Positions 1-6,480 of a stretch of 11,224 nucleotides of DNA are shown here, one piece after another. The position numbers and the translations under genes were made by a program. The notes beneath the pieces are model-generated. The model had not been told where the DNA came from. It did not search any database and was given only the letters and a program-made list of their open reading frames with translations. Position 1 is the stretch's first letter. Every line of letters starts with the position of its first letter. The stretch covers positions 19,876-31,099 of the forward strand of contig DOFS01000445.1 in assembly GCA_003523945.1 (NCBI GenBank), in the 5' to 3' direction. This DNA is from Nitrospiraceae bacterium. GTDB taxonomy: Bacteria; Nitrospirota; Nitrospiria; Nitrospirales; UBA8639.

Positions 1-176
1 GAGGATTTCTCCTCTCTCCCATCTTTGGCGGCACCATCGCCGAAAACCCCACGATCAGTATTAATCCTATTGAGGGAGAAGATTTCACGCAACGGCTTCT
101 GACCCCGCTCCGGGAAGCTAAAATGACACTCCTGCTCAGGCAGGGCGTCGACATTGATTTGCTCCTTCGCCTCATG
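1..176 (+). repeat. High-identity tract of the tandem duplication (arm 1, pairs with 1401-1576)
   Basis: Bases 1-176 match 1401-1576 with only four differences (positions 23, 128, 146 and 149), all at silent third positions. Past 176 the two copies differ at about 13-35% of positions in the stretches I compared by eye, although the coordinates stay exactly 1400 apart. The tract probably continues to the left of the window. Confidence 0.85.
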
Positions 177-926
177 TCTAATGAAATCCGAATGGCCACG
201 GATGGGAGTGAGGTTGCCTATTTTAATCGGCCTGCAGATCAGAAAGGGTATCCGGTCTTTCGACAAATCGTTCTTCATCTTTCCCGTTTACAAGACAACA
301 ATCAATTATATGTCGAACCGCTGGTCTATGATCGGGAGTGGACTTTGCCCCTCGCCTCCCTATCGGCGGCAGACTTTCAATCGTTGGAAACCAACTATCG
401 GGTTATCGTGGATAGGGATAAGCAAACGTATACCCTTCAAAAACGGTCGGTCGGGCATACCGTCATTACCAACTACGATCAGACCACCATCTCCAATCAA
501 GAGCGGTTGGCCCTGCAGGCCAAGGCGGATCGTTGGCCACCGAATGATATTCTGGTGGATATTCGACCCGGCAGTCCGGGCGGGGAATATCCAATGCAAG
601 GCGCCTTCCGGCTCAGAAGTTTTCATGGCATCCTGAATTTTCTGGGTCGAACCATCAAGAATGAGCCGGAGTACCACGTGGACCCGGATCCCCGAACCGG
701 CATGGTCGAAGAGAATCCCATTCGTGTTTTAAATATTATCGAGACACCCTCAAAACCGCTCAATGCCCAACTCTCCGTCACCCATGATGGTCATCATTAT
801 TCCATCGCGGATGCTGATAGGCGATCATGGAACCAGGAAGCCTTTCGCCTGTTGTACCAACTCTTTCAAATGACGGTCACTGAGGTTCAACGAGGAAACG
901 TGCCCAGCATTACTATTGCGAAATAA
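1..926 (+). CDS. Unrecognised lipoprotein-family protein, copy 1 (5' truncated by window edge)
   Basis: The reading frame is open from base 3, where no start is present, to the TAA at 924-926. An internal ATG at 123 exists, but the frame upstream of it matches the complete copy at 1124-2326 codon for codon, so the real start lies outside the window. By analogy with copy 2, about 92 N-terminal codons are missing, including the lipoprotein signal. I do not recognise the family, and no enzyme motif stands out. The visible part has recurring short conserved stretches (NNQLYVEPLVYDREW, SNQERLALQAKADRWPPND, RSFHGILNFLGRTI) and ends in a C-terminus identical to copy 2. Over the 267 residues from the internal Met I count about 48 differences from copy 2, roughly 82% identity, with no gap. 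It is followed by 197 bases with no gene before copy 2, so the two may be co-transcribed. Confidence 0.85.
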   Translation, partial: GFLLSPIFGGTIAENPTISINPIEGEDFTQRLLTPLREAKMTLLLRQGVDIDLLLRLMSNEIRMATDGSEVAYFNRPADQKGYPVFRQIVLHLSRLQDNNQLYVEPLVYDREWTLPLASLSAADFQSLETNYRVIVDRDKQTYTLQKRSVGHTVITNYDQTTISNQERLALQAKADRWPPNDILVDIRPGSPGGEYPMQGAFRLRSFHGILNFLGRTIKNEPEYHVDPDPRTGMVEENPIRVLNIIETPSKPLNAQLSVTHDGHHYSIADADRRSWNQEAFRLLYQLFQMTVTEVQRGNVPSITIAK

Positions 927-1110
927 CGTCATGATATGCGGAATGTCAGCTTGGATTTCCGGGTCAGGGTGTCTTGCCAAGGCTGTCTCACACGGAAACG
1001 GCCGGGCGTGGTTCACTTTTAAAAGATCTTTTTTTCAAGCAGGTTCCCGTGATGACAAGGTTGTAAGCATCGTGCAAGAAATCTCACCAGAGAACATCGG
1101 CGTGTTGATA

Positions 1111-1119
1111 AAAGAGGAG
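1111..1119 (+). promoter_or_regulatory. Ribosome binding site deciding a GTG start
   Basis: The purine run AAAGAGGAG ends four bases before the GTG at 1124. No ATG in this frame lies near it, and the next residues form a good signal peptide. The site therefore fixes the GTG start of lipoprotein copy 2. Confidence 0.75.
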
Positions 1120-1123
1120 TTCC

Positions 1124-2326
1124 GTGAATAAACAACATCATCGTCAGACGTTAAGATTTTTGTCCATTCTCTGCAGTCTGTTGTTCATGCTATCCGGCTG
1201 CATCTCTCCTAAAGCCCTGGAATATGTGGTGGTGGCCTATGACTATTCCGCAACCAAATCTACGGTCGACCAATTGCTGGTCAACATCGCCAGATCCCAT
1301 CATCACCAGCCCGTTCATTTCACGGCCATTTCCAATATCGCCGCCACATTTGACTATCGCTTCACAGCGGGAGCCACTCCACCACTGGGAGGCCTTGATG
1401 GAGGATTTCTCCTCTCTCCCATTTTTGGCGGCACCATCGCCGAAAACCCCACGATCAGTATTAATCCTATTGAGGGAGAAGATTTCACGCAACGGCTTCT
1501 GACCCCGCTCCGGGAAGCTAAAATGACGCTCCTGCTCAGGCAGGGGGTGGACATTGATTTGCTCCTTCGCCTCATGGCCAATGAAATTCGAATCGCGACG
1601 GATGGGCCTGAAATCGCGTATTTTAACCGGCCCTCGGACAAGATCGGCTATCCCATCTTTCGACAAATCGTGCTTCACCTGTTTCGGTTACAACACAACA
1701 ACCAGCTGTATGTCGAACCTCTGGTCTATGATCGTGAATGGAGCCTGCCTCTCGCTTCCTTATCGGCGGAAGGCTTTAAGGCCTTGGAAGGCTTTTATCG
1801 TGTGATCGTCGATACCGACAAGGGACAATATACCCTCCAAAAGCGATCAATCGGGCACACCGTCATTACCAACTACGACCCGACCGCCATCTCTAATCAA
1901 GAGCGATTGGCTCTACAGGCCAAAGCAGATCGTTGGCCGCCAAATGATATTCTGGTGGATATTCGACCAGGCTATCCGGGAGGGGAATTTCCGATACAAG
2001 GCGCCTTTCGCCTTCGAAGTTTTCATGGCATCCTCAATTTTCTAGGACGAACCATCGAGGAGGAGCAGGAGTATCATGTGGATCCGGATGCACGAACAGG
2101 ATTCATCGAAGATAATCCCATTCGTACGATGGCAGTGATTGAGACACCCTCAAAGCCCCAGAATGCCAAGCTGTCAATTACCCATGAGGGACGTCATTAT
2201 TCCCTCTTAGATGATGAAAAGGGATCCTGGAACCAGGAGGCCTTTCGCCTGCTGTACCAACTTTTCCAAATGACCGTCACTGAGGTTCAGAGAGGGAACG
2301 TCCCCAGCATCACGATTGCCAAATAA
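1124..2326 (+). CDS. Putative outer-membrane or periplasmic lipoprotein, copy 2 of a tandem pair
   Basis: This is a 400-residue protein from a GTG start with a strong Shine-Dalgarno site. The N-terminus is a typical lipoprotein signal: basic residues to Arg11, a hydrophobic core at about 12-24, then the lipobox LSGC with Cys26 as the expected lipidated residue. The mature protein should therefore be membrane-anchored on the periplasmic side. The first mature segment (EYVVVAYDYSATKSTVDQLL, about 32-52) is followed by a Gly/Pro-rich stretch (about 85-105) and then the part shared with copy 1. The C-terminal 33 residues are identical in both copies. I do not recognise the family and can assign no function. 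Tandem duplication with conserved length suggests two related, possibly interacting or differentially used, envelope proteins. No clear terminator follows the TAA. Confidence 0.9.
   Translation: MNKQHHRQTLRFLSILCSLLFMLSGCISPKALEYVVVAYDYSATKSTVDQLLVNIARSHHHQPVHFTAISNIAATFDYRFTAGATPPLGGLDGGFLLSPIFGGTIAENPTISINPIEGEDFTQRLLTPLREAKMTLLLRQGVDIDLLLRLMANEIRIATDGPEIAYFNRPSDKIGYPIFRQIVLHLFRLQHNNQLYVEPLVYDREWSLPLASLSAEGFKALEGFYRVIVDTDKGQYTLQKRSIGHTVITNYDPTAISNQERLALQAKADRWPPNDILVDIRPGYPGGEFPIQGAFRLRSFHGILNFLGRTIEEEQEYHVDPDARTGFIEDNPIRTMAVIETPSKPQNAKLSITHEGRHYSLLDDEKGSWNQEAFRLLYQLFQMTVTEVQRGNVPSITIAK
1401..1576 (+). repeat. High-identity tract of the tandem duplication (arm 2, pairs with 1-176)
   Basis: This is the second arm of the near-identical tract, inside lipoprotein copy 2. 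The whole duplicated region runs 1401-2326 against 1-926, without indels, but only this segment is conserved at silent positions. That pattern suggests recent homogenisation of an older duplication. Confidence 0.85.
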
Positions 2327-2591
2327 TCATGGTGAACACTAACAAACCACTCCGCTTGGGGGGAGGGAAGTCCTTTTACCCCAACGAGGAACATAATCAG
2401 GAGTTGAACTTTGGGCTTCCATGCTGTCTTTAAATAATTCCCATTCAGGTGTCTCAAGCATGTTCCCGGACGACCCCATCTGGTCGGAGAGGGGTTTATG
2501 ACCCCAGTCAGTACTTTGGCCCCCGGTCTCGACCTCAATTCAATCCCGAAGGACAGGAACTCATAGACCAGGAAACTACTCTTAGAAGCGA

Positions 2592-2609
2592 ACACCTTTA
2601 ACAAGGTGT
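2592..2609. repeat. Perfect inverted repeat, 7-bp stem and 4-base loop
   Basis: ACACCTT, loop TAAC, AAGGTGT. No T-run follows on either strand, so it is not a standard intrinsic terminator. It may be a chance hairpin or a remnant in the decayed region. Confidence 0.5.
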
Positions 2610-2641
2610 ACGGCTTGCTCTCACAGCTCCATACTCGTTCC

Positions 2642-2657
2642 TCCCAATTTTTTGGGA
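2642..2657. repeat. Perfect inverted repeat, 6-bp stem and 4-base loop
   Basis: TCCCAA, loop TTTT, TTGGGA. It is followed by AAAA on the plus strand and by GGAACG on the minus strand, so it lacks the U-tract of a rho-independent terminator. Function unknown. Confidence 0.45.
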
Positions 2658-2942
2658 AAAACCGCCAGCTCTTTCACCATGAAATGAACGGTGACTTGGG
2701 ATAGTCCTCACCTGACCGAACGAGTGTCTGGCGGATTTCAATCTCCTCTATACCAGGAAAAATGAGGCGCCAGGTGGAATCGGCATGAATCAGTCGGGAT
2801 CGGTAATCAACGAGGCCGAACCCATTTCTGATGGCTGGAGAGTCGCCGGTGAATTTGCCGGATTCCATAGACAGGAGTCAGGGCGCGTCGCAGTTTCCTG
2901 TTAATGCGAATCAGGCTTGGAAACCCCGCTTAGTAGAAGAGG

Positions 2943-3413
2943 TTAGGCCAGCCGCAACTTTTCCAAGGACGCAAGGGCATTTCCCCCACTGGTGTCCGGA
3001 GTGATGCTCAGCTCAAGTACTGTGACCGCCGGAAGATCGACGTGATGGTTTTCCGTCTGGCGAGTTGCCCCTTCGGGACTGAAGTTCCACTGCTGGCGCA
3101 CAATTTCCCGAAACGGCTGCCCGCCATCCGGCGACCACCTTAAAACATACTCCTGTGTGCGATTAATGCGGGTTTCCACGAAGTTCAGCCAGATCCGCCT
3201 GAGCCGTTGCGGAGAGGCAAAGAGAAGGCGGATTGTCTGCTTGCCCGGCCCTGCGGCACGCCATCCCGTGGTCCGACCGGGCAGCAATGCCGACTCAATT
3301 GGATGAGCGGCGTCCTCCGAGGTGATTTCCACCTCCGCCAGCTCATCCACATTCAGCCAGTCCCCTGTCGGTTCGGTTCCCTCCTGAACGTGGCCGATAA
3401 TTTTCTTTCGCAT
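2943..3413 (-). CDS. Small F5/8 type C (discoidin)-like beta-sandwich protein
   Basis: This is a 156-residue protein with no signal peptide and no membrane segment. From about residue 45 onward it has the pattern of a galactose-binding-like (discoidin, F5/8 type C) fold: GRTTGWRA at 46-53, then KQTIRLLF (58-65), LRRIWLNF (71-78), EYVLRWSPDGG (88-98), and a C-terminal strand pair reading TVLELSITPD and ASLEKLRLA. This family usually binds carbohydrates or other ligands and is non-catalytic. The fold assignment is from pattern memory, not a search. The ATG at 3411-3413 has a clear GGAGG (3421-3425) seven bases upstream. It lies 99 bases downstream of the hydrolase gene on the same strand, so co-expression is plausible but not certain. 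A plus-strand overlapping open frame (3207-3434) is a shadow. Confidence 0.8.
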   Translation of the reverse strand: MRKKIIGHVQEGTEPTGDWLNVDELAEVEITSEDAAHPIESALLPGRTTGWRAAGPGKQTIRLLFASPQRLRRIWLNFVETRINRTQEYVLRWSPDGGQPFREIVRQQWNFSPEGATRQTENHHVDLPAVTVLELSITPDTSGGNALASLEKLRLA

Positions 3414-3420
3414 CGGTGTT

Positions 3421-3425
3421 CCTCC
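3421..3425 (-). promoter_or_regulatory. Ribosome binding site of the discoidin-like gene
   Basis: GGAGG on the minus strand, seven bases upstream of the ATG at 3413. It supports this start over later Met codons and indicates efficient translation initiation independent of the upstream hydrolase gene. Confidence 0.7.
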
Positions 3426-3512
3426 AAATTTTGACGGTGAAATATCTGTGGTCGCCTAACGTTGCTTACCACCGCCTTGTAATGTCGTATCTCATCCCCG
3501 ACGAAAACTGGC

Positions 3513-4907
3513 CTAAGCGTATGACTGTGCAATGTCCCAAAACAGATCCGTCACCCCTTGTCGAACATTGTATAACTCCCAACGCCACACTCCGGCACGG
3601 GGTTCACTGCTTGGGAGTATCTGTGTGCCCTGCTTGCGACGGCTTTGGCATTTGGCGCAATCACCAGGATCATGATGATGCAGATAGAACCTGGGAGGGG
3701 TCACGGTCATCCCTGAGTTGAGATACCGGCTCAAATCCAGGGTAAAGGTCAAGGTTCGATAGTAGGCCCTGGCGCCAATGCTCTTCGGTCCAAGGTGAAA
3801 GTGGACGTCGGTTCTCCCCTCTCCGAATCCATCATAAATCTTGAGTCCAAGAGAGTATTGTTCGGCCGGAGCTTTCAACTTGGGAACGAAAAGAAAGTCG
3901 ATTTTTTCGCCTGCCCTGTACTCACTTTTCAATTGTGCGGCGGCATTATCATGGCTCGTATCAGCTTCAAAGCAGCTCCCATTAAAGGCCAGATACCGCA
4001 TCTTAAATTCCTGCTGACACGTGTTATTGTTCGCAAAACGCACGGTACGGTTCAGCTCACAGACATTGTCCGTCTCAATTTCACGAGTTCGCCCGTCACC
4101 GAGGTTGACCGTGCATATCTGGCGCTCGACCGGGCCAACCACAATGGTCGTATCGTATTGCTCAATTTCGAAGACGTGCGGATGGCCTACCGGATCGAGG
4201 AGCACCCCTTTGAGTTCGCGATAGCGATCATCATCTCTATTGGCCGGTGCTAAGATGGTCGAGTGGTTACCGGTTAGTGGCGTATAGCTGACAAAGGGTC
4301 CCTGGGCCGACGCCTTTGGTACCACATTGTCGGTAAGGCCGCCGAAGCATTGCACCGGAATCGGCCAATGCGCTCCGTCTGCCTGGTGAGTCGTGGCGAT
4401 TCGGTTATTCACCTTGCGGACGACGTCCGACAAATCCTCGTCCAGCGTCCGGAGACGTCGTTCCTGGGGGTTGTCGATAAATCGAGAGCATAGCCGGCGC
4501 AGCCCGGAAAACAGATTGGAACCGTAATGGGGTGTCGCAAAAGTAATGACCTGGCGTATAGGTTCCAGCTGCTCACCCCAGCCTTCTTCGACCATATAAT
4601 TCAGGTAGGCATGTATGATCAGTCCCCCCTGACTGTGCCCGACCAGTGTCATTTCCCTATTCGCCATCCGTTCTGAAGCCAGAAACGCGTGAAATTTTTG
4701 TGCAAGCTCTTTATGACCGGGAATACGTTCAGTTGGTTTGAGCGTGACCCAGTCGGTGGGATACTCGAAAAAATCCAAATCGAACCGTTCGGTTATGGCT
4801 CTGTCGGATTGGAGAAGTTTGACAAGGATGTCCCAACAGGCCCGTGAACTGCCAAAACCGTGGACAAACACGATCACGCCTCGGGACTTGCTGATTGGTG
4901 TATTCAT
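3513..4907 (-). CDS. Alpha/beta hydrolase (lipase/SERAC1-like) with an unusual C-terminal extension
   Basis: This is a 464-residue protein with a serine-hydrolase N-terminal domain. VIVFVHGFGSS (11-21) gives the HGFG oxyanion-loop motif. LVGHSQGG (88-95) is the nucleophile elbow with Ser92. FATPHYGS (123-130) is a strand and turn typical of the lipase/SERAC1-like group. GGLTDNVVP (189-197) offers Asp193, and GNHSTIL (213-219) offers His215 as the likely rest of the triad. Such enzymes cleave ester or related acyl bonds; the substrate cannot be read from the sequence. Residues about 240-464 are not part of the usual hydrolase fold. They look beta-rich and include a His/Cys cluster (HHH 410-412, DCAKC 416-420) that could bind metal. 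No signal peptide is visible, so a cytosolic location is likely. The ATG at 4907 has only a weak AAGG upstream. The next gene on this strand is the discoidin-like protein. Confidence 0.88.
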   Translation of the reverse strand: MNTPISKSRGVIVFVHGFGSSRACWDILVKLLQSDRAITERFDLDFFEYPTDWVTLKPTERIPGHKELAQKFHAFLASERMANREMTLVGHSQGGLIIHAYLNYMVEEGWGEQLEPIRQVITFATPHYGSNLFSGLRRLCSRFIDNPQERRLRTLDEDLSDVVRKVNNRIATTHQADGAHWPIPVQCFGGLTDNVVPKASAQGPFVSYTPLTGNHSTILAPANRDDDRYRELKGVLLDPVGHPHVFEIEQYDTTIVVGPVERQICTVNLGDGRTREIETDNVCELNRTVRFANNNTCQQEFKMRYLAFNGSCFEADTSHDNAAAQLKSEYRAGEKIDFLFVPKLKAPAEQYSLGLKIYDGFGEGRTDVHFHLGPKSIGARAYYRTLTFTLDLSRYLNSGMTVTPPRFYLHHHDPGDCAKCQSRRKQGTQILPSSEPRAGVWRWELYNVRQGVTDLFWDIAQSYA

Positions 4908-5089
4908 TTCATGGCCTTAATCAGATGGGACGATGTGCTAAAAAATATAGCGTCTGAATGAGCCTAGCCGCTTATCGGGTTCAGATTGAAACGATATTGT
5001 CAGCTCCCTAGCTCTGCCATCCGCATAATCATCCACCGCTTCGGCCGTACACGGCGCTATACGATCGGTGAGGCGCATCATTCTTACAG

Positions 5090-5668
5090 TCAGTAGAACA
5101 ACCAGCGTTGGATCAGCTTGGTGTAGCGCGGCATAACAAGATAGACCATGAGCCACACCACCACCCCTGTGACAACCAGTATGTCCAAATAACGACTTTG
5201 GGGTAAGCCCAATTGCCTCAGCATCGGCACAATGAGCAGGGGAATGCCAAGCACAAGAGGAAAGATGGCGGACCATGTCACCAGAAATTGTTTCCAGCGT
5301 ATAGGCACCCTGGCTTTCGCGCCCTCGGGGGTGAACCAAAAATCCAAGCCACTGCGTATGAAAAAATCATCGTCCTGCGCAAGAAGCGGTCGCACCTTTT
5401 CAATGAGTCGCTTGCGCTCCTGCGAGCCCATCCATCCCTGGAGGTGTTCCCTGGCATCAAACCGGATGATGACCGTATAGGTTGCCGTGAGTCCGGGAAT
5501 CGGACGGATAATCTGTAAATCCAGGTGGCCCGGGTAGCTTCTGCATAGCGGACCGATCTCGTTCAACCAGGCGTCGTAACCCTCTTGTTGATCATCGCGC
5601 ACGCGATGCGTAATCACAGCAGTGGCACCCCGTCCTGACGTGCTTGAAGAGGGATGTTCATGATTCAC
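5090..5668 (-). CDS. ABM-superfamily (COG3224-type) membrane protein
   Basis: This is a 192-residue protein. The N-terminal part (about 15-112) is a ferredoxin-like ABM (antibiotic biosynthesis monooxygenase) domain: AVITHRVR (17-24), then YDAWLNEI (31-38), PGHLDLQII (46-54), YTVIIRFD (64-71), and a helix with WMGSQERKRLIEKV (79-92). Two hydrophobic segments follow, about 128-150 and 160-179, with a short polar loop between, so the domain should sit on the cytoplasmic face anchored by a helical hairpin. This ABM-plus-two-helices layout is common in COG3224 proteins, whose reaction is not established, so the monooxygenase name is a family label only. The start is a GTG at 5668. The neighbouring upstream gene encodes another small ligand-binding-fold protein (SnoaL-like), 115 bases away on the same strand. 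Confidence 0.88.
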   Translation of the reverse strand: MNHEHPSSSTSGRGATAVITHRVRDDQQEGYDAWLNEIGPLCRSYPGHLDLQIIRPIPGLTATYTVIIRFDAREHLQGWMGSQERKRLIEKVRPLLAQDDDFFIRSGLDFWFTPEGAKARVPIRWKQFLVTWSAIFPLVLGIPLLIVPMLRQLGLPQSRYLDILVVTGVVVWLMVYLVMPRYTKLIQRWLFY

Positions 5669-5678
5669 AATGTCGAAA

Positions 5679-5682
5679 CCTC
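5679..5682 (-). promoter_or_regulatory. Ribosome binding site supporting a GTG start
   Basis: GAGG on the minus strand lies ten bases upstream of the GTG at 5668. No in-frame ATG near the N-terminus of the ABM domain offers a better start, so GTG is preferred. Confidence 0.5.
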
Positions 5683-5783
5683 ATAGTATTAAGAAATTAT
5701 GGACGCATAACATCGGTATCCTGGGCATGGTGCACGAAAAGACGTTTCATACAACGATATGCGAAAGGGCACGATTCTGATAT

Positions 5784-6146
5784 TCATAGCTGGTCAGGAA
5801 TGGGCAAACCATGTAAACGCAGAAATGACAGCTTGTCCCAATACCCGCGTTGGAAGATAATCTTATCATTCAGCACCTGAAAAAATCCGCACCCCCGCAA
5901 CCCAAGCGGGTCCCGCCACTCAAGAATAGCCCAGTCTTCGATTTCAAAAATGCGTTCAACGATACAGCGCATCTCCGCCTTGGCAAATTCCTCCGCGAAC
6001 ATCCTGTGAATGGCCGCTCGACCCACGACGGGCTCATTCGCCACTTGATGATTGACCGCGTCTTCAGCGTAAAAGTTGGCAAGGGCCTCAGCATCCGCAC
6101 GATTAAATGCCTCCACCCATGATCGAACGATTGCACTTGGTTTCAT
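5784..6146 (-). CDS. SnoaL/NTF2-like small protein
   Basis: From the Met at 6146 this is a 120-residue protein, the usual length for a stand-alone SnoaL-like domain. The first helix is typical (IVRSWVEAFNRADAEALANF, 6-25), followed by YAEDAVNHQ (26-34), GRAAIHRMF (42-50), the strand WAILEWRDP (72-80) and the closing strand FFQVLNDKIIFQRGYWDKL (88-106). SnoaL-like proteins form a conical alpha+beta barrel with a hydrophobic pocket; they can be polyketide-type cyclases, isomerases or plain ligand binders. I see no residue pattern that decides between these. The frame is open upstream to an ATG at 6269, which would add 41 residues, but those residues do not fit the fold and I see no ribosome binding site there. 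The 6146 start also has only a weak site. It is the first gene of the minus-strand group and is divergent from the HopA1-like gene. Confidence 0.85.
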   Translation of the reverse strand: MKPSAIVRSWVEAFNRADAEALANFYAEDAVNHQVANEPVVGRAAIHRMFAEEFAKAEMRCIVERIFEIEDWAILEWRDPLGLRGCGFFQVLNDKIIFQRGYWDKLSFLRLHGLPIPDQL

Positions 6147-6480
6147 ATGCGATTCACAACATGAGATGAATGGTGTATGTGGAGCAGGCGCAACCTTGTC
6201 AACAAACGTCCGCCTCCAATGAATCAGTATACCCAAATCCAAGGATGAAATATCCTCAAACACGCACATGCACTGCCACTAATCCAGGCAGAATAATTTC
6301 CCTCGATACTCTGAACCGGTCGATGGCTCAGCTGTCCTGAGTGGAGTAAAAGTTATCAGGAAACTTTGATTGAAGAGGTCAATTAAGATACCCTGTTGAA
6401 GCAGCCTACGCGTCATCGCATCCATCAATGCATTTTTTTGAAATCTGATCCGCAAAGAGCAGACAAGGACAAGATGCCAC
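6147..6480. other. Divergent intergenic region, 334 bases
   Basis: The region lies between the SnoaL-like gene (minus) and the HopA1-like gene (plus), so it should contain promoters for both. I found no convincing -35/-10 pair: the best, TTGATT at 6366 with TACCCT 17 bases on, is poor at -10. A small inverted repeat, CTCAG-CTGTC-CTGAG, lies at 6327-6341. A T-run lies at 6433-6439. A 67-codon minus-strand open frame at 6279-6482 has no homology I recognise and is probably chance. Confidence 0.5.

Larger units (their letters stand above)
2339..2868 (-). pseudogene. Possible decayed protein-coding gene, family unknown
   Basis: Reading the minus strand from an ATG at 2868, the frame is open for 64 codons to a TGA at 2674-2676. 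It then stays open in the same frame past 2540, with protein-like text (KSWRFFPKNWEERVW, then KPYTLLKVFASKSSFLVYEF). Near 2530-2550 a different frame takes over, open from 2539 to a TAG at 2339-2341, again with protein-like composition (METPEWELFKDSMEA-like wording, beginning LETPEW, and TPDYVPRWGKR). Joining the pieces gives about 175 residues broken by one stop and one frame change. The case rests on composition only: I recognise no family, the ATG has no clear ribosome binding site, and chance open frames are possible. The plus strand also has a 56-codon open frame at 2434-2601 that could compete. Confidence 0.3.
2327..2942. other. 616-base stretch without an intact gene
   Basis: Between the plus-strand lipoprotein and the minus-strand gene ending at 2943 no intact gene is convincing. 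The stretch holds a probable decayed minus-strand coding frame (2339-2868) and two small perfect inverted repeats (2592-2609 and 2642-2657). Neither hairpin is followed by a T-run in the direction needed for an intrinsic terminator. The two flanking genes converge here, so a terminator would be expected, but I cannot point to one. Confidence 0.6.

Noticed and set aside
1021..1032. AAAAGATCTTTT palindrome upstream of lipoprotein copy 2
   Set aside because: It is an AT-rich palindrome with no loop and no G/C stem. It is not a terminator, and a single copy is not enough to call an operator.
916..1131. 71-codon plus-strand open frame between the two lipoprotein genes
   Set aside because: It overlaps the end of copy 1 and the start of copy 2, has no ribosome binding site and has chance-like composition.
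1..2326. Tandem repeat as a mobile-element footprint
   Set aside because: The repeated DNA is coding throughout with matching frames and no terminal inverted repeats or transposase nearby. Gene duplication explains it better.
2434..2601. 56-codon plus-strand open frame in the intergenic region
   Set aside because: It has no ribosome binding site and no recognisable family. It overlaps the more extensive minus-strand relic, so it is kept only as a competing reading.
4936..4985. Possible terminator for the ABM gene (minus strand): TCTGAA/TTCAGA stem with a T-run nearby
   Set aside because: The loop is over 20 bases, the stem is only six base pairs and the T-run starts several bases after it, so it does not look like a working intrinsic terminator.
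5044..5055. Short GCCGT/ACGGC inverted repeat
   Set aside because: It has a two-base loop and no T-run on either strand, and is expected by chance at this length.
4938..5339. 133-codon minus-strand open frame
   Set aside because: About 250 bases overlap the ABM-superfamily gene in another frame. The ABM domain is clearly the coding frame, and the remainder has no recognisable content.
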